A DNA stretch of 32,773 nucleotides from an uncultured Alistipes sp. (GCA_944320665.1 CALUII010000018.1:1-32773); one strand, 5' to 3'. Positions 15,747 to 24,724 are shown, counted from the first letter of the stretch. Program-made: numbers and translations. The notes: a model not told the origin generated them from the letters alone.

Positions 15747-16622
15747 ATGAGAACGATTCCATCTTCCGAGCTGATTATCAACGACGACGGTTCCATCTTC
15801 CACCTGCACCTGCGTCCCGAACAGATGGCCGATACGGTGATTCTCGTGGGCGACCCCGGACGTGTGGCCCTGGTGGCGGCACGATTCGATCAGATCGAGT
15901 GCCGTGTCTCGAACCGGGAGTTCAATACCGTGACCGGTACCTATAAAGGACGCCGTATGACGGTGCTCTCGACCGGTATCGGAATCGGGAATATCGATAT
16001 TTGCGTTACCGAACTCGACGCATTGGCCAATGTGGATTTCGCTACGCGTCAGGAACGGAGCGAAAAGCGTCGGCTGACGCTCGTGCGCCTGGGAACGTCG
16101 GGTGCACTGCAACCCGACATCAAGGTCGGTGAACAGCTCTTTGCCCGCACGTCGGTCGGATTTGACGGCTTGCTCAATTACTACAAGGGACGTAACGAGG
16201 TCTGCGATCTGGAGATGGAGCGTGCCTTCATGCAGCATACGGGGTGGAACGAACTGCTCCCGAAGCCCTACTTCATCGATGCCGACAAGGAGCTGACGGC
16301 GTTGTTCCGGGACGTGACACGCGAGGGCATTACAATCGCTGCCCCCGGATTCTACGGTCCTCAGGGCCGTTGGGTGCGTCTCGAACCGCTCGATCCGCAT
16401 TTGAACGAGAAGATCGAATCGTTCCGATACGAAGGCCGTTGCATCACCAACTTCGAGATGGAGAGTTCGGCATTGGCCGGAATGGCTGCCCTCATGGGGC
16501 ACCGCGCGGCGACCATCTGTACGATCATTGCCCAGCGTGTGGCTTTGGATGCCTGCACGGATTACAAGCCCTTTGTGGAGCGGATGATTGACATGGCGCT
16601 GGAGCGCCTGGCGACGTTGTAG
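15747..16622 (+). CDS. Nucleoside phosphorylase (uridine phosphorylase family)
   Basis: A 291-residue PNP/UDP-family phosphorylase that splits a nucleoside with phosphate into base and ribose-1-phosphate. Seen: the phosphate motif GDPGR (35-39), STGIGIGN (75-82), RLGTSGALQ (114-122) and the ribose-binding EMES (237-240 in NFEMESSAL). The insert with GFYGPQGR is of the kind found in Bacteroidetes uridine-phosphorylase-like enzymes. Base preference (uridine or purine) cannot be read with certainty. It has its own promoter and diverges from the glmM-like gene. Its stop is followed at once by nine C. Confidence 0.87.
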   Translation: MRTIPSSELIINDDGSIFHLHLRPEQMADTVILVGDPGRVALVAARFDQIECRVSNREFNTVTGTYKGRRMTVLSTGIGIGNIDICVTELDALANVDFATRQERSEKRRLTLVRLGTSGALQPDIKVGEQLFARTSVGFDGLLNYYKGRNEVCDLEMERAFMQHTGWNELLPKPYFIDADKELTALFRDVTREGITIAAPGFYGPQGRWVRLEPLDPHLNEKIESFRYEGRCITNFEMESSALAGMAALMGHRAATICTIIAQRVALDACTDYKPFVERMIDMALERLATL

Positions 16623-16707
16623 CCCCCCCCCGCCGCCTCGCCGCCTCGGGCAAAATATGATATGAATTGTCAAGAGTATAGAAGATTTTTGTAACAACCG
16701 AAAAAAC

Positions 16708-17832
16708 ATGAAATTTACCGTATCCAGTTCGGCCCTGCTCTCGCTGTTGGCGACCACGGGCAAGGTCATCAGCAGCAAGAATACATTGCCCATTCTCGAC
16801 TATTTCCTTATGGAGCTCAGCGGAAACGAGCTGAGAGTTACCACGTCGGACCTCGAAACCACACTGATCGGTTCGATTACCGTTGACCAGGTCGAGAGCG
16901 AAGGAACAATCGCAGCTCCGGCCAAGCTGATGCTCGATTCGCTGAAGGAGTTTTCGGAAATACCCCTTACGATCGACGTAAATGACCAGAATTGGGAGAT
17001 TCGGATCAGTTGGAAGAGCGGTTCGCTTTCGATTCCCGGCGCCAGCGCCGTGAGCTATCCCGCTGTACCGCAGCTCAGCGCCGAAAAAAAGGAGATGTCG
17101 CTCGATGTCGACCTGCTTGTCAATGGTATCAACAAGACGATCTTCGCAACGGCCGATGACGAGTTGCGTCCCGTGATGAATGGAATCTATTTCAGCTTCA
17201 GCGAGAATGCATTGACATTTGTCGGCACCGATGCCCATAAACTGGTGAAATACGAGGCCGAAATTCAAAACGAGGTCGTCGCAGCGTTCATCCTGCCCAA
17301 GAAACCGGCCAACCTGCTCAAGTCCGTGCTGCTGAAGGAGGAGGAACCTATCACCGTCGGATTTGATTCGAAGAACGTCATGTTCCGGTTGAAGAGTCAT
17401 ACGCTTGTCTGCCGTCTGATCGAGGGTACCTATCCCAACTACAACGCCGTTATTCCGGCCAACAACCCCAACAAGGTGCTCGTCGACCGCATCGAACTGC
17501 TCAACGGTATCAAACGTGTGGCCGTCTGCTCGAACCCGACGACCAACCTGATCCGCATGGATATTGCCGACAACCGGATCAATTTGACGGCTCAGGATAT
17601 TGATTTCTCGGTTTCGGCCAACGAAACGATTTCGTGCAGCTATGACGGTGAGGCCATTGAGATCGGATTCAAATCGACGTTCCTGGTCGAAATCCTGGCC
17701 AATATCGAGACCCCGACCGTAGTCATCGAACTGGCTGATTCGACTCGTGCCGGTGTCTTCAAACCGGTATATGACGACAAGCAGTCCAGCTCGACGCTGA
17801 TGCTGCTCATGCCGATGATGATCAACGCCTAA
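16708..17832 (+). CDS. dnaN: DNA polymerase III sliding clamp (beta subunit)
   Basis: A 374-residue beta clamp that encircles DNA and tethers the polymerase. The N-terminus MKFTVSSSALLSLLATTGKV, SSKNTLPILDYFLME, the central DELRPVMNGIYF, the YPNYNAVIP block and the C-terminal LLMPM end are all family signatures, with three clamp domains of about 120 residues each. Length is standard. It is first in a rightward run (exonuclease, LysM protein, rex, ribF, thioesterase). Here dnaN is not next to dnaA, as is common in Bacteroidetes; the catalytic subunit gene dnaE lies about 7.5 kb away on the other strand. Confidence 0.97.
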   Translation: MKFTVSSSALLSLLATTGKVISSKNTLPILDYFLMELSGNELRVTTSDLETTLIGSITVDQVESEGTIAAPAKLMLDSLKEFSEIPLTIDVNDQNWEIRISWKSGSLSIPGASAVSYPAVPQLSAEKKEMSLDVDLLVNGINKTIFATADDELRPVMNGIYFSFSENALTFVGTDAHKLVKYEAEIQNEVVAAFILPKKPANLLKSVLLKEEEPITVGFDSKNVMFRLKSHTLVCRLIEGTYPNYNAVIPANNPNKVLVDRIELLNGIKRVAVCSNPTTNLIRMDIADNRINLTAQDIDFSVSANETISCSYDGEAIEIGFKSTFLVEILANIETPTVVIELADSTRAGVFKPVYDDKQSSSTLMLLMPMMINA

Positions 17833-17866
17833 ACGTGCGTCACGCCCGAAAGATTTCCACGAGAAC

Positions 17867-18640
17867 ATGAAACTGAAACTCAAACGCCCGATCGTCTTCT
17901 TCGACCTCGAAACCACGGGGGTCGACACGGCGCGTGACCGCATTGTCGAAATCTCGATGATCAAGGTCATGCCCGATGGCGAGGAGATCACCAAAACCCG
18001 AAAGATCAATCCGCAGATGCATATTCCGGCCGAAGCTACGGCCATCCACGGCATTACGGACGAGGATGTGAAGGATTGTCCGACTTTTGCCCAGGTGGCA
18101 AAGTCGCTCGAACAGTTCATCCGCGGTTGCGATTTCGGAGGATTCAATTCCAATCGGTTCGATCTGCCGATGCTCGTGGAGGAGTTCCTGCGTGCCGGTG
18201 TCGAGGTGGATTTTAAACGGAGGCGGTTTATCGACGTGCAGAACATCTTTCATAAGAAGGAGCAGCGCACGCTCGTGGCGGCTTACAAGTTCTATTGTGA
18301 CAAGGATTTGGAAGACGCCCACTCGGCTGCGGCCGATACGGCCGCTACGTACGAGGTGCTGCAGGCTCAGTTGGATCGGTATCCCGATCTGGAGAACGAT
18401 GTGGATGCCTTGGCTGACTACTCGGCTCGCGGCGAAACTGTTGATTATGCCGGACGTATCGTCTACAACGACAAAGGGGTGGAGGTCTTCGGATTCGGCA
18501 AGCACAAGGGCCGTCCCGTGTGTGAAGTCTTCGAACAGGAGCCCAGCTACTATGCCTGGATGATGAACGGAGATTTCCCGCTCTATACGAAGAAGGTAAT
18601 CACGGAACTGCGGCTCCGAAACAAGAATAACCCGAAGTGA
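17867..18640 (+). CDS. DEDDh 3'-5' exonuclease with ExoX-like C-terminal module
   Basis: A 257-residue exonuclease of the DnaQ superfamily. All acidic residues are visible: D13 and E15 in FFDLETTG, D99 in NSNRFDLPML, and H152/D157 in HSAAADTAA, with the AIHGIT motif at 59-64. After about residue 195 comes a separate module, VFGFGKHKGRPVCEVFEQEPSYYAWMM, of the DUF3820/exodeoxyribonuclease X C-terminal type, thought to help recognise DNA ends. It could be the proofreading partner of DnaE, or a repair exonuclease; its position 34 nt after dnaN favours a replication or repair role. Spacing to the LysM gene is 7 nt, so an operon is likely. Confidence 0.88.
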   Translation: MKLKLKRPIVFFDLETTGVDTARDRIVEISMIKVMPDGEEITKTRKINPQMHIPAEATAIHGITDEDVKDCPTFAQVAKSLEQFIRGCDFGGFNSNRFDLPMLVEEFLRAGVEVDFKRRRFIDVQNIFHKKEQRTLVAAYKFYCDKDLEDAHSAAADTAATYEVLQAQLDRYPDLENDVDALADYSARGETVDYAGRIVYNDKGVEVFGFGKHKGRPVCEVFEQEPSYYAWMMNGDFPLYTKKVITELRLRNKNNPK

Positions 18641-18647
18641 TGTAGCC

Positions 18648-20555
18648 ATGAAGAGGTGGTGTGTGTTGTTGACGCTGTTGCTGTGGAGCGCGGCGGTCGT
18701 AGCAGGAGGCAAGTCCCGGACGGTCGTGGTGATCGACGGCGCGAAGTATTACATCCATACGATCGAACGCGGCGAAACGCTCTATTCTTTGGCTCGTACG
18801 TACGGCGTGAGTGAGCAGGTGATCGTCGGTTCGAACCCCTCGGCTGCTGCAGGGCTGCGGGCCGGTGAAAAACTGAAAATTCCCTATACCTCGAAGGTCG
18901 AAGAGACACCCTCGGCTCGCAAACTGCGCAAGACGTTCGATACACACGTCGTGGCAAAGGGAGAGACACTCTATGCCATCTCACGTCGCTACGCCATTCC
19001 GCTTCAGACGGTCATTGCCGACAATCCGACGCTCGATCCCATCAGTTTGCATCCGGGTGACCAGATTCTGATTCGCCGCAACGAGCGCGGTATGGAGTCC
19101 GTTGCCGAGGTGCAGGCTCAGTGGGAGCAATATCGCAACGATCTGAACAGTGTGGCCGAGGACGGTGTAGCCTACCATTTGGTGGAAAAGGGGGAGACAT
19201 TTTACTCGTTATCGCATCGTTATGGGACGACCGAAGAGCAGTTGTCGGTGCTGAATGCCGGTTTGCAGCCGGGTGAACTCAAGGCCGGCGCGATTATCAA
19301 GGTCCCGGGAAAGGGCTATCGGTCCGAGAACCAGTCTGCGAACCCAAGGCCTCGTCCGGCTGTGGAGTCTGCAGAACCTTCCCAAACGGGTAGCGAGGGG
19401 TTGTACGGTGTGTTGCCGCAGCGAGATACGATGGATGTTCCAGGTATGCAAATGGGACAGACGTTGGGTGGGGTGAATTTCATGCCGCTCGATCGTACGC
19501 AGACCCTGCGTGTGGCTTTGATGCTTCCCTTGTCGGTAAATGGAAGACCCAATTCGAATTACCTCGAATTTTATCAGGGATTTCTCGTGGGACTCGATAG
19601 CGTGAAGCGCGCGGGATACTCCGTGCAGCTCGATCTGTACAATACGGAACGCAACGCCGATGTCGTGCGTCGCATGGTCGAGGAGGAGGCTTTCCGTGCC
19701 GCAAATCTGATCGTCGGGCCGGTGTACGAAGAGCCTCTTGCCCCGGTCGTCCGTTATGCCGAGTCCAAAGGCATCCCGGTCGTGACCCCGCTGGCGGACA
19801 TGCAACAGACGCAGAGTGAGGTGCTCTTCCAGATGGCCCCTGTCGCAGATCGGAAGTACGAGAAGGCACGTGAATTGATCGACAGTTGCGAGCGAATTAC
19901 CTTTATCTATACGGACAAGACGGATCGCGATTTCGAAACCGAGATGCGGACTTTGGTCGGAAATCGCGAGGTGCGTACCCATCGCTATGTCTACGAGCAT
20001 GCTTCGGTGGTGGAACGGCGCGGTGAGGGGAAAAGCCCCAGTGATCTGACCCCTCTGCTGCACAACCGTGACCGAAACCTTTTCGTGATCATGGCCGATA
20101 ACGAACTGGATGTGGATCGGATTCTGGCAGCCCTCGCTTCGGCCAATACGAGCATCGTGTCGCGCGGATATACTCCGCCGCAGTTTACGGTGCTGGGTAA
20201 TGCCCGTTGGAATCGCTACAACAACATCAGCCGCGAAGTCTTTTTCAAGGACCACATCGTCTTCCTCTCCACCTATCACGCAAAGCGCGATTCGGAGGCC
20301 GTGTGCCGTTTCGACAGCGACTACATTCGGGCTTTCGGCGCTTTGCCTACGCTCTACTCCTATCGTGGGTATGATGCGGCTGTGATCTTCGCACGGGCTA
20401 TGTTTGATGACATACAGTACGATCTGGAGGAGCGCAATTATACGCCGTTGCAGACTACTTACCGTTTCGGTCAGGAGCCTGGACGGGCGAATCACGTGAA
20501 CCAAAATTGGACGCGAGTCAATTATAACGAAGACTTCTCGATTACGATCGAGTAG
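18648..20555 (+). CDS. Three-LysM protein fused to a periplasmic-binding-type domain
   Basis: A 635-residue secreted protein. Signal peptide 1-20. Three LysM modules follow: about 35-80 (IERGETLYSLARTYGV), 99-144 (VVAKGETLYAISRRYAI) and 176-221 (VEKGETFYSLSHRYGT), each with the GET-Y-S/A pattern that binds peptidoglycan. A Pro-rich linker (222-285) leads to a type I periplasmic-binding (Leu/Ile/Val-type) domain from about 286 to the end (LRVALMLPL, YLEFYQGFLVG, NLIVGPVYEE, IPVVTPLAD, YRGYDAAVIFARAM). No lipobox or membrane helix, and no ABC transporter nearby, so it is probably a wall-bound envelope protein or assembly factor rather than a transport receptor. Widespread in Bacteroidetes; role unknown. 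Confidence 0.85.
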   Translation: MKRWCVLLTLLLWSAAVVAGGKSRTVVVIDGAKYYIHTIERGETLYSLARTYGVSEQVIVGSNPSAAAGLRAGEKLKIPYTSKVEETPSARKLRKTFDTHVVAKGETLYAISRRYAIPLQTVIADNPTLDPISLHPGDQILIRRNERGMESVAEVQAQWEQYRNDLNSVAEDGVAYHLVEKGETFYSLSHRYGTTEEQLSVLNAGLQPGELKAGAIIKVPGKGYRSENQSANPRPRPAVESAEPSQTGSEGLYGVLPQRDTMDVPGMQMGQTLGGVNFMPLDRTQTLRVALMLPLSVNGRPNSNYLEFYQGFLVGLDSVKRAGYSVQLDLYNTERNADVVRRMVEEEAFRAANLIVGPVYEEPLAPVVRYAESKGIPVVTPLADMQQTQSEVLFQMAPVADRKYEKARELIDSCERITFIYTDKTDRDFETEMRTLVGNREVRTHRYVYEHASVVERRGEGKSPSDLTPLLHNRDRNLFVIMADNELDVDRILAALASANTSIVSRGYTPPQFTVLGNARWNRYNNISREVFFKDHIVFLSTYHAKRDSEAVCRFDSDYIRAFGALPTLYSYRGYDAAVIFARAMFDDIQYDLEERNYTPLQTTYRFGQEPGRANHVNQNWTRVNYNEDFSITIE

Positions 20556-20647
20556 TCGGTTGGCTGTCCGCTGGGGCCGCGAGGCGGCTCGGTGTCACGC
20601 GGTGCAGCCGACGTCAAGTAACCTATGTAAACGGACAGACAAGATAC

Positions 20648-21304
20648 ATGGCGAATATCGGTAACGCAATCCCCGAAAAGACCATCGAACGTCTGAGCGA
20701 GTATCGCCGGACACTGCTTTCGTGTCACAAGCAGGGGATTACCCACATTTTTTCGCACGTACTGGCAGGTATTCATGGCATTACGGCCGTGCAGGTGCGT
20801 CGAGACCTGATGTTGATCGGCTTTTCGAGCGATACAAAGAAGGGATACGATGTCAAGGTATTGATCGACTTCATCAGCAACATCCTCGACAGTCCGCAAC
20901 CGATGAATGTGGCTGTTTTGGGCATGGGTCACCTCGGCCAGGCCATTACCAAATACTTCAACGGCAAGGGCCTCAAATTGCGCATCACGGCTGCATTTGA
21001 TGTCGATCCGGCCAAAGTAGGGCAGACCATTGATGGCATTCCGTGTTACCACATGGATCGCTTTGAGGAGATAGCGGAGGATTTGGACATCAGCCTGGTG
21101 ATTGTTTCTTCACCCACGAAGGTGGCTCCTTCGTTGGTGCTGCCGATTATCAATGCCGGTATCCGCGGCGTGCTAAACTTTACCTCCACACCGTTGAACT
21201 TCCCGCAGGGAATCGTCGTGGAGAATTACGATATTACGACGCTGCTCGAAAAGGTGGCCTATTTCGTCAAGGAGAGCGAGGAGAACGAACGCGGTTCGGA
21301 ATGA
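20648..21304 (+). CDS. rex: Redox-sensing transcriptional repressor Rex
   Basis: A 218-residue repressor that binds DNA when NAD+/NADH is high and lets go when NADH rises, controlling fermentative and respiratory genes. Residues 1-80 are a winged helix (EKTIERLSEYRRTL, ITAVQVRRDLMLIG, KKGYDVKVLI), residues 86-210 a Rossmann domain with GMGHLGQA (92-99); the fourth position, often Asn in Rex (GxGNLG), is His here. FDVDPAKVG binds the cofactor and the C-terminal helix (VAYFVKES) swaps between subunits. It overlaps ribF by ATGA, coupling a NADH sensor to flavin supply. No Rex-type operator was seen upstream. Confidence 0.93.
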   Translation: MANIGNAIPEKTIERLSEYRRTLLSCHKQGITHIFSHVLAGIHGITAVQVRRDLMLIGFSSDTKKGYDVKVLIDFISNILDSPQPMNVAVLGMGHLGQAITKYFNGKGLKLRITAAFDVDPAKVGQTIDGIPCYHMDRFEEIAEDLDISLVIVSSPTKVAPSLVLPIINAGIRGVLNFTSTPLNFPQGIVVENYDITTLLEKVAYFVKESEENERGSE

Positions 21305-22128
21305 AAGTTCACTACGGATTCGACACATTGCCGCATTTGCGATGTCCGGCTGCAACGGTCGGCTCTTTTGATGGCGTGCATGGCGGGCACCGCCTGTTGC
21401 TCGACCGTGTGCGCGAAGAGGCCCGGAACAGGGACGGGGAGAGTGTCGTGCTGACGTTCGACCCCCATCCGCGCATTACGCTCGGATGCGATGAGGGATT
21501 GCGGCTGCTCACCTCGACCGAGGAGAAGGCCTGGCTGCTCGAACAGGCCGGCATCGATCATCTGATTCTCATCCCGTTTGATCGAGCATTCAGCCGCTTG
21601 TCTCCTGAAGAGTTCGTGCGAGACTATCTGATTGGCAAGGTGGGCATACAGACGTTGGTGGTGGGGTATAATCACCGGTTCGGGTGTGGTAACGAGGGCG
21701 ATTATGCCCTTTTGGAACGCCTGCACGACGAGTGTGGGTTCCGCGTGGTGCGAATTGCTGAGTATGACGTTGCTTCCGAAAAGGTCAGCTCAACGGTTTT
21801 GCGCGATCTGATTGCGCGTGGAGAGATGGAACGGGCTGCCCGTCTGATGTCGCATCCCTATTTGCTGATTGGCCGTGAATGTGTGGATGAAGGTATTGTC
21901 CGCATGGACGAACCGCGCAAATTGTTGCCTCCGGCTGGGCTCTATGCCGTAGAGGCTGATGGGGCAGAGGCTCGACTGATGATCGGGCCGGACGGAGTGT
22001 TGCGTCTCTTGCGCGATAAAAACGCGGAGATGCCTTTGTTGCGGGCCAAGTCAGCCTGCATCTCTAAAGAGACGTGTGCCGTCGAGCCGGAAAAACGGGT
22101 GAATATCACTTTCAAACATAAATTATGA
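21301..22128 (+). CDS. ribF: RibF-type FAD synthetase with degenerate kinase half
   Basis: A 275-residue protein, shorter than the usual 305-315 of bifunctional riboflavin kinase/FMN adenylyltransferase. The adenylyltransferase half (1-180) is complete: GSFDGVHGGH (21-30), FDPHPR (53-58), VGYNHRFGCGNEGD (121-134) and SSTVLRDLI (163-171). The kinase half is not: after HPYLLIGR the GFPTAN nucleotide motif, the NIG-RPTF block and the catalytic E in an E-x-H-L-L-D-F motif are all missing; instead there is VDEGIVRMDEPRKLLPPAGLYAV and a short tail. So FMN-to-FAD conversion is expected and riboflavin phosphorylation is doubtful. It overlaps both rex and the thioesterase by ATGA. Confidence 0.88.
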   Translation: MKVHYGFDTLPHLRCPAATVGSFDGVHGGHRLLLDRVREEARNRDGESVVLTFDPHPRITLGCDEGLRLLTSTEEKAWLLEQAGIDHLILIPFDRAFSRLSPEEFVRDYLIGKVGIQTLVVGYNHRFGCGNEGDYALLERLHDECGFRVVRIAEYDVASEKVSSTVLRDLIARGEMERAARLMSHPYLLIGRECVDEGIVRMDEPRKLLPPAGLYAVEADGAEARLMIGPDGVLRLLRDKNAEMPLLRAKSACISKETCAVEPEKRVNITFKHKL

Positions 22129-22541
22129 TAGCTTACGAGTGTAAAATTCGTGTGTGGTACAAGCATACGGATCAGATGGGTATTGTGCACCATTCGAATT
22201 ACATCTGTTACTATGAGGCAGCTCGAAGCGAGTTCCTGCGCGAAGTGTGCGGCATGTCGTTCGCCGAGGTGGAGCGTCGGGGAATCATGATGCCGATTCT
22301 TGAGGTGCAGTCGAAATACATGCGGCCGGCTTTATATGACGAGTTGCTCACCGTGCGTATTGTGATTGACGAAATGCCGCGGGCTCGCATCACGTTCCGA
22401 TACGAAATTCGCAACGAGCACGATGAGTTGATCAATACGGGTACGACTGTCCTGGGATTCATTCATAGTGATACGCGTCGTCCCTGCCGTTGCCCGGAGT
22501 GGTTTCTCCGGATGCTTGAGGAGCGCTGGCAGGAGGCCTAA
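22125..22541 (+). CDS. Acyl-CoA thioesterase, YbgC/4HBT hotdog family
   Basis: A 138-residue single-hotdog thioesterase. The 4-hydroxybenzoyl-CoA thioesterase motif is complete: D16 in YKHTDQMGIVHHSNY, followed by YYEAARSEFLRE. Family members hydrolyse short- to medium-chain acyl-CoA or acyl-ACP esters; the physiological substrate is unknown and the YbgC relation to the Tol-Pal cluster is not seen here. The ATG overlaps the ribF stop (ATGA), and a terminator lies 60 nt downstream, so it closes this rightward operon. Confidence 0.9.
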   Translation: MIAYECKIRVWYKHTDQMGIVHHSNYICYYEAARSEFLREVCGMSFAEVERRGIMMPILEVQSKYMRPALYDELLTVRIVIDEMPRARITFRYEIRNEHDELINTGTTVLGFIHSDTRRPCRCPEWFLRMLEERWQEA

Positions 22542-22601
22542 TTGTCGTGAGCTGAGTGCCGGAGAGTATCTGGATACGGTACTGTTATCGGTGAATATAG
22601 A

Positions 22602-22640
22602 AAGATCCGGCTGTCTTCTTCCGAAAGACAGCCGGATCTT
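22602..22640. terminator. Bidirectional terminator (thioesterase / htpG)
   Basis: A perfect 16-bp stem (22602-22617 with 22625-22640) and 7-nt loop between convergent genes, with short T-rich tails on both strands. Confidence 0.85.
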
Positions 22641-22663
22641 CTTTACCCGGAGAGTGAGCAGGC

Positions 22664-24724
22664 TTACTTCTCGATCAGAGAGATCGAACGCTGGATGAAC
22701 TCCGTAAGATGCTTGCCTTTCAGCATGCCGTTCGAGAGCAGAGCCAGGTCGATGATCTGACGTACGAGCTTGTTCTGGGTGCCGATTTCGGTCAGACGTT
22801 GCGTGCGCTCGTCGCGCAGGGTGACAATCTTCTTCGAAAGCTCCTCGCGCGTCGATTTCTCCTCGGGCGTTAACTCTTCCTCCTTCTTACCCTTGATCAC
22901 CTCGTCGAAACGTTGCTCCTCGGCTACGGCTGCATCAATCTTCTTGGTGATGGTCTTCAACTTGTCGCCGTACTCCTTCTCAACGTCCGCAAGTACGTCA
23001 ATCACGATCGGGTGGTTGCCGTTCACGGCGATGGTGAAGTTGTCGGGCATCTGTCCGTAGAACTGGCTCATACCGCCGCCACCCATGGCAGCCATCTCCT
23101 TCATACGGCGCATGAACTCATTCTGCGTGATGACCACCGGTGCGGCATCGGCAGCCATGGGCTCGAACGAGATCTGGTAATGGATCTTCTCGTCCTTGGG
23201 CATCTGGCTTTCGAAGACCGGACGCAACAACTCCTGCTGTGCTTCGGTAAGCGACATCTTGAGAGTCTCCTCCTTCGGGATCAGTTTGTCCACCACATCG
23301 CTGTCGACGCGGGCAAAACGCTGCTCCTTGTGTTTGTTCTCATACCAGCCCATGTAGTGGTTGTCCAACTGGCCGTCCATCACCAACACGTCGTAACCGC
23401 GGTTGCGGGCCGATTCGACGAACGATGCCTTCTCAATGGGGTCGTCCACGTAGAGGAAGACCAGCGTCTTGTTCTTGTCGGTCTGCTGCTCCTTGACCAG
23501 GGCCTCATACTCCTGGGCCGTGAAATATTTGCCTTCGGTATTCTTCCAAAGCATGAAGTTTTCGGCCTTCTCGGCAAATTTCTCGTCGGTCAGAATGCCG
23601 TATTCAATAAAGATCTTCAGGTCGTCCCACTTCTCCTCGTAGTCCTTGCGCATCGTGGTGAAGAGCTCCTGCAGACGGTCGGCCACCTTACGCGTGATGT
23701 AGCTCGAAATCTTCTTCACGTTCGAATCACTCTGCAGGTAGCTTCGCGAAACGTTCAGCGGAATGTCCGGCGAGTCGATTACGCCGTGCAGCAGGGTGAG
23801 GTATTCGGGAACGATGCCCTCGACCTGGTCGGTCACGAAGACCTGGTTCGAGTAGAGCTGAATCTTGTTCTTCTGGATCTCGAAGTTGTTGTGGATCTTC
23901 GGGAAGTAGAGGATACCGGTCAGGTGGAACGGGTAGTCGATGTTCAAATGGATGTAGAAGAGCGGATCGTCTGCCAGCGGATAGAGCTCACGGTAGAACT
24001 CCTTGTACTGCTCCTCGGTGATGTCGGCCGGCTTGCGCGTCCAAAGCGGATCGGTATCATTCACGATCTCGTCCTTCTCCGTATCAACGTACTTGCCGTC
24101 TTTCCACTCCTTGACCTTGCCGCAGGCGATGGGAACAGGAAGGAAGCGGCAATATTTGCGCAGAAGTTCGCGTACGCGGGCCTCGTCCGCAAACTCGAGG
24201 CAATCCTCCGAAAGGTGCAGGATGATGGTTGTTCCACGGTCGTGTGCCTCGTCGGTCTCCTCCATCTCGAATTCGGGCGATCCGGTACAGCTCCAATGCA
24301 CGGTTTTGGCTTCCGGTTTGTACGATTTGGAGATAATTTCAACCTTGTCGGCCACCATGAACGACGAATAGAAGCCCAGACCGAAGTGTCCGATGATGGC
24401 CTGGTTTTGGTACTTGGCCATGAACTCCTCGGCACCCGAGAAGGCAATCTGGTTGATGTATTTGTCCACCTCTTCCATCGTCATACCCATACCACGGTCC
24501 GTGACGGTCAAGGTTTTTGCCTCCTTGTCGGCGGTGACATGGATGGTCAGGTCGCCGAGTTCCTCATGCATTTCGCCCGTAGCGGCCAGTGTGCGCAGTT
24601 TCTGGGTGGCATCGACGGCATTGGATACGAGCTCACGCAGGAAGATCTCATGGTCCGAGTAAAGGAACTTTTTGATTACCGGGAAGATGTTTTCGGTGGT
24701 AACTCCGATTTTTCCATTTTTCAT
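22664..24724 (-). CDS. htpG: Chaperone HtpG (bacterial Hsp90)
   Basis: A 686-residue Hsp90 with the GHKL ATPase features in order: ELVSNAVDA (the catalytic Glu and Mg-binding Asn), VTDRGMGMT, and GHFGLGFYSSF as ATP lid. The middle domain carries RSYLQSDSNVKKI; the C-terminal dimerisation part ends IQRSISLIEK, without the eukaryotic MEEVD. Compared with E. coli HtpG (624 residues) it is longer, as is usual in Bacteroidetes. It has no close partner gene: trxA lies upstream with a terminator between, so it is likely a single-gene unit. Confidence 0.96.
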   Translation of the reverse strand: MKNGKIGVTTENIFPVIKKFLYSDHEIFLRELVSNAVDATQKLRTLAATGEMHEELGDLTIHVTADKEAKTLTVTDRGMGMTMEEVDKYINQIAFSGAEEFMAKYQNQAIIGHFGLGFYSSFMVADKVEIISKSYKPEAKTVHWSCTGSPEFEMEETDEAHDRGTTIILHLSEDCLEFADEARVRELLRKYCRFLPVPIACGKVKEWKDGKYVDTEKDEIVNDTDPLWTRKPADITEEQYKEFYRELYPLADDPLFYIHLNIDYPFHLTGILYFPKIHNNFEIQKNKIQLYSNQVFVTDQVEGIVPEYLTLLHGVIDSPDIPLNVSRSYLQSDSNVKKISSYITRKVADRLQELFTTMRKDYEEKWDDLKIFIEYGILTDEKFAEKAENFMLWKNTEGKYFTAQEYEALVKEQQTDKNKTLVFLYVDDPIEKASFVESARNRGYDVLVMDGQLDNHYMGWYENKHKEQRFARVDSDVVDKLIPKEETLKMSLTEAQQELLRPVFESQMPKDEKIHYQISFEPMAADAAPVVITQNEFMRRMKEMAAMGGGGMSQFYGQMPDNFTIAVNGNHPIVIDVLADVEKEYGDKLKTITKKIDAAVAEEQRFDEVIKGKKEEELTPEEKSTREELSKKIVTLRDERTQRLTEIGTQNKLVRQIIDLALLSNGMLKGKHLTEFIQRSISLIEK

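Noticed and set aside
16525..18246. A 573-codon minus-strand frame across dnaN
   Set aside because: Runs antisense through three real genes (phosphorylase end, dnaN, exonuclease), with no recognisable domain.
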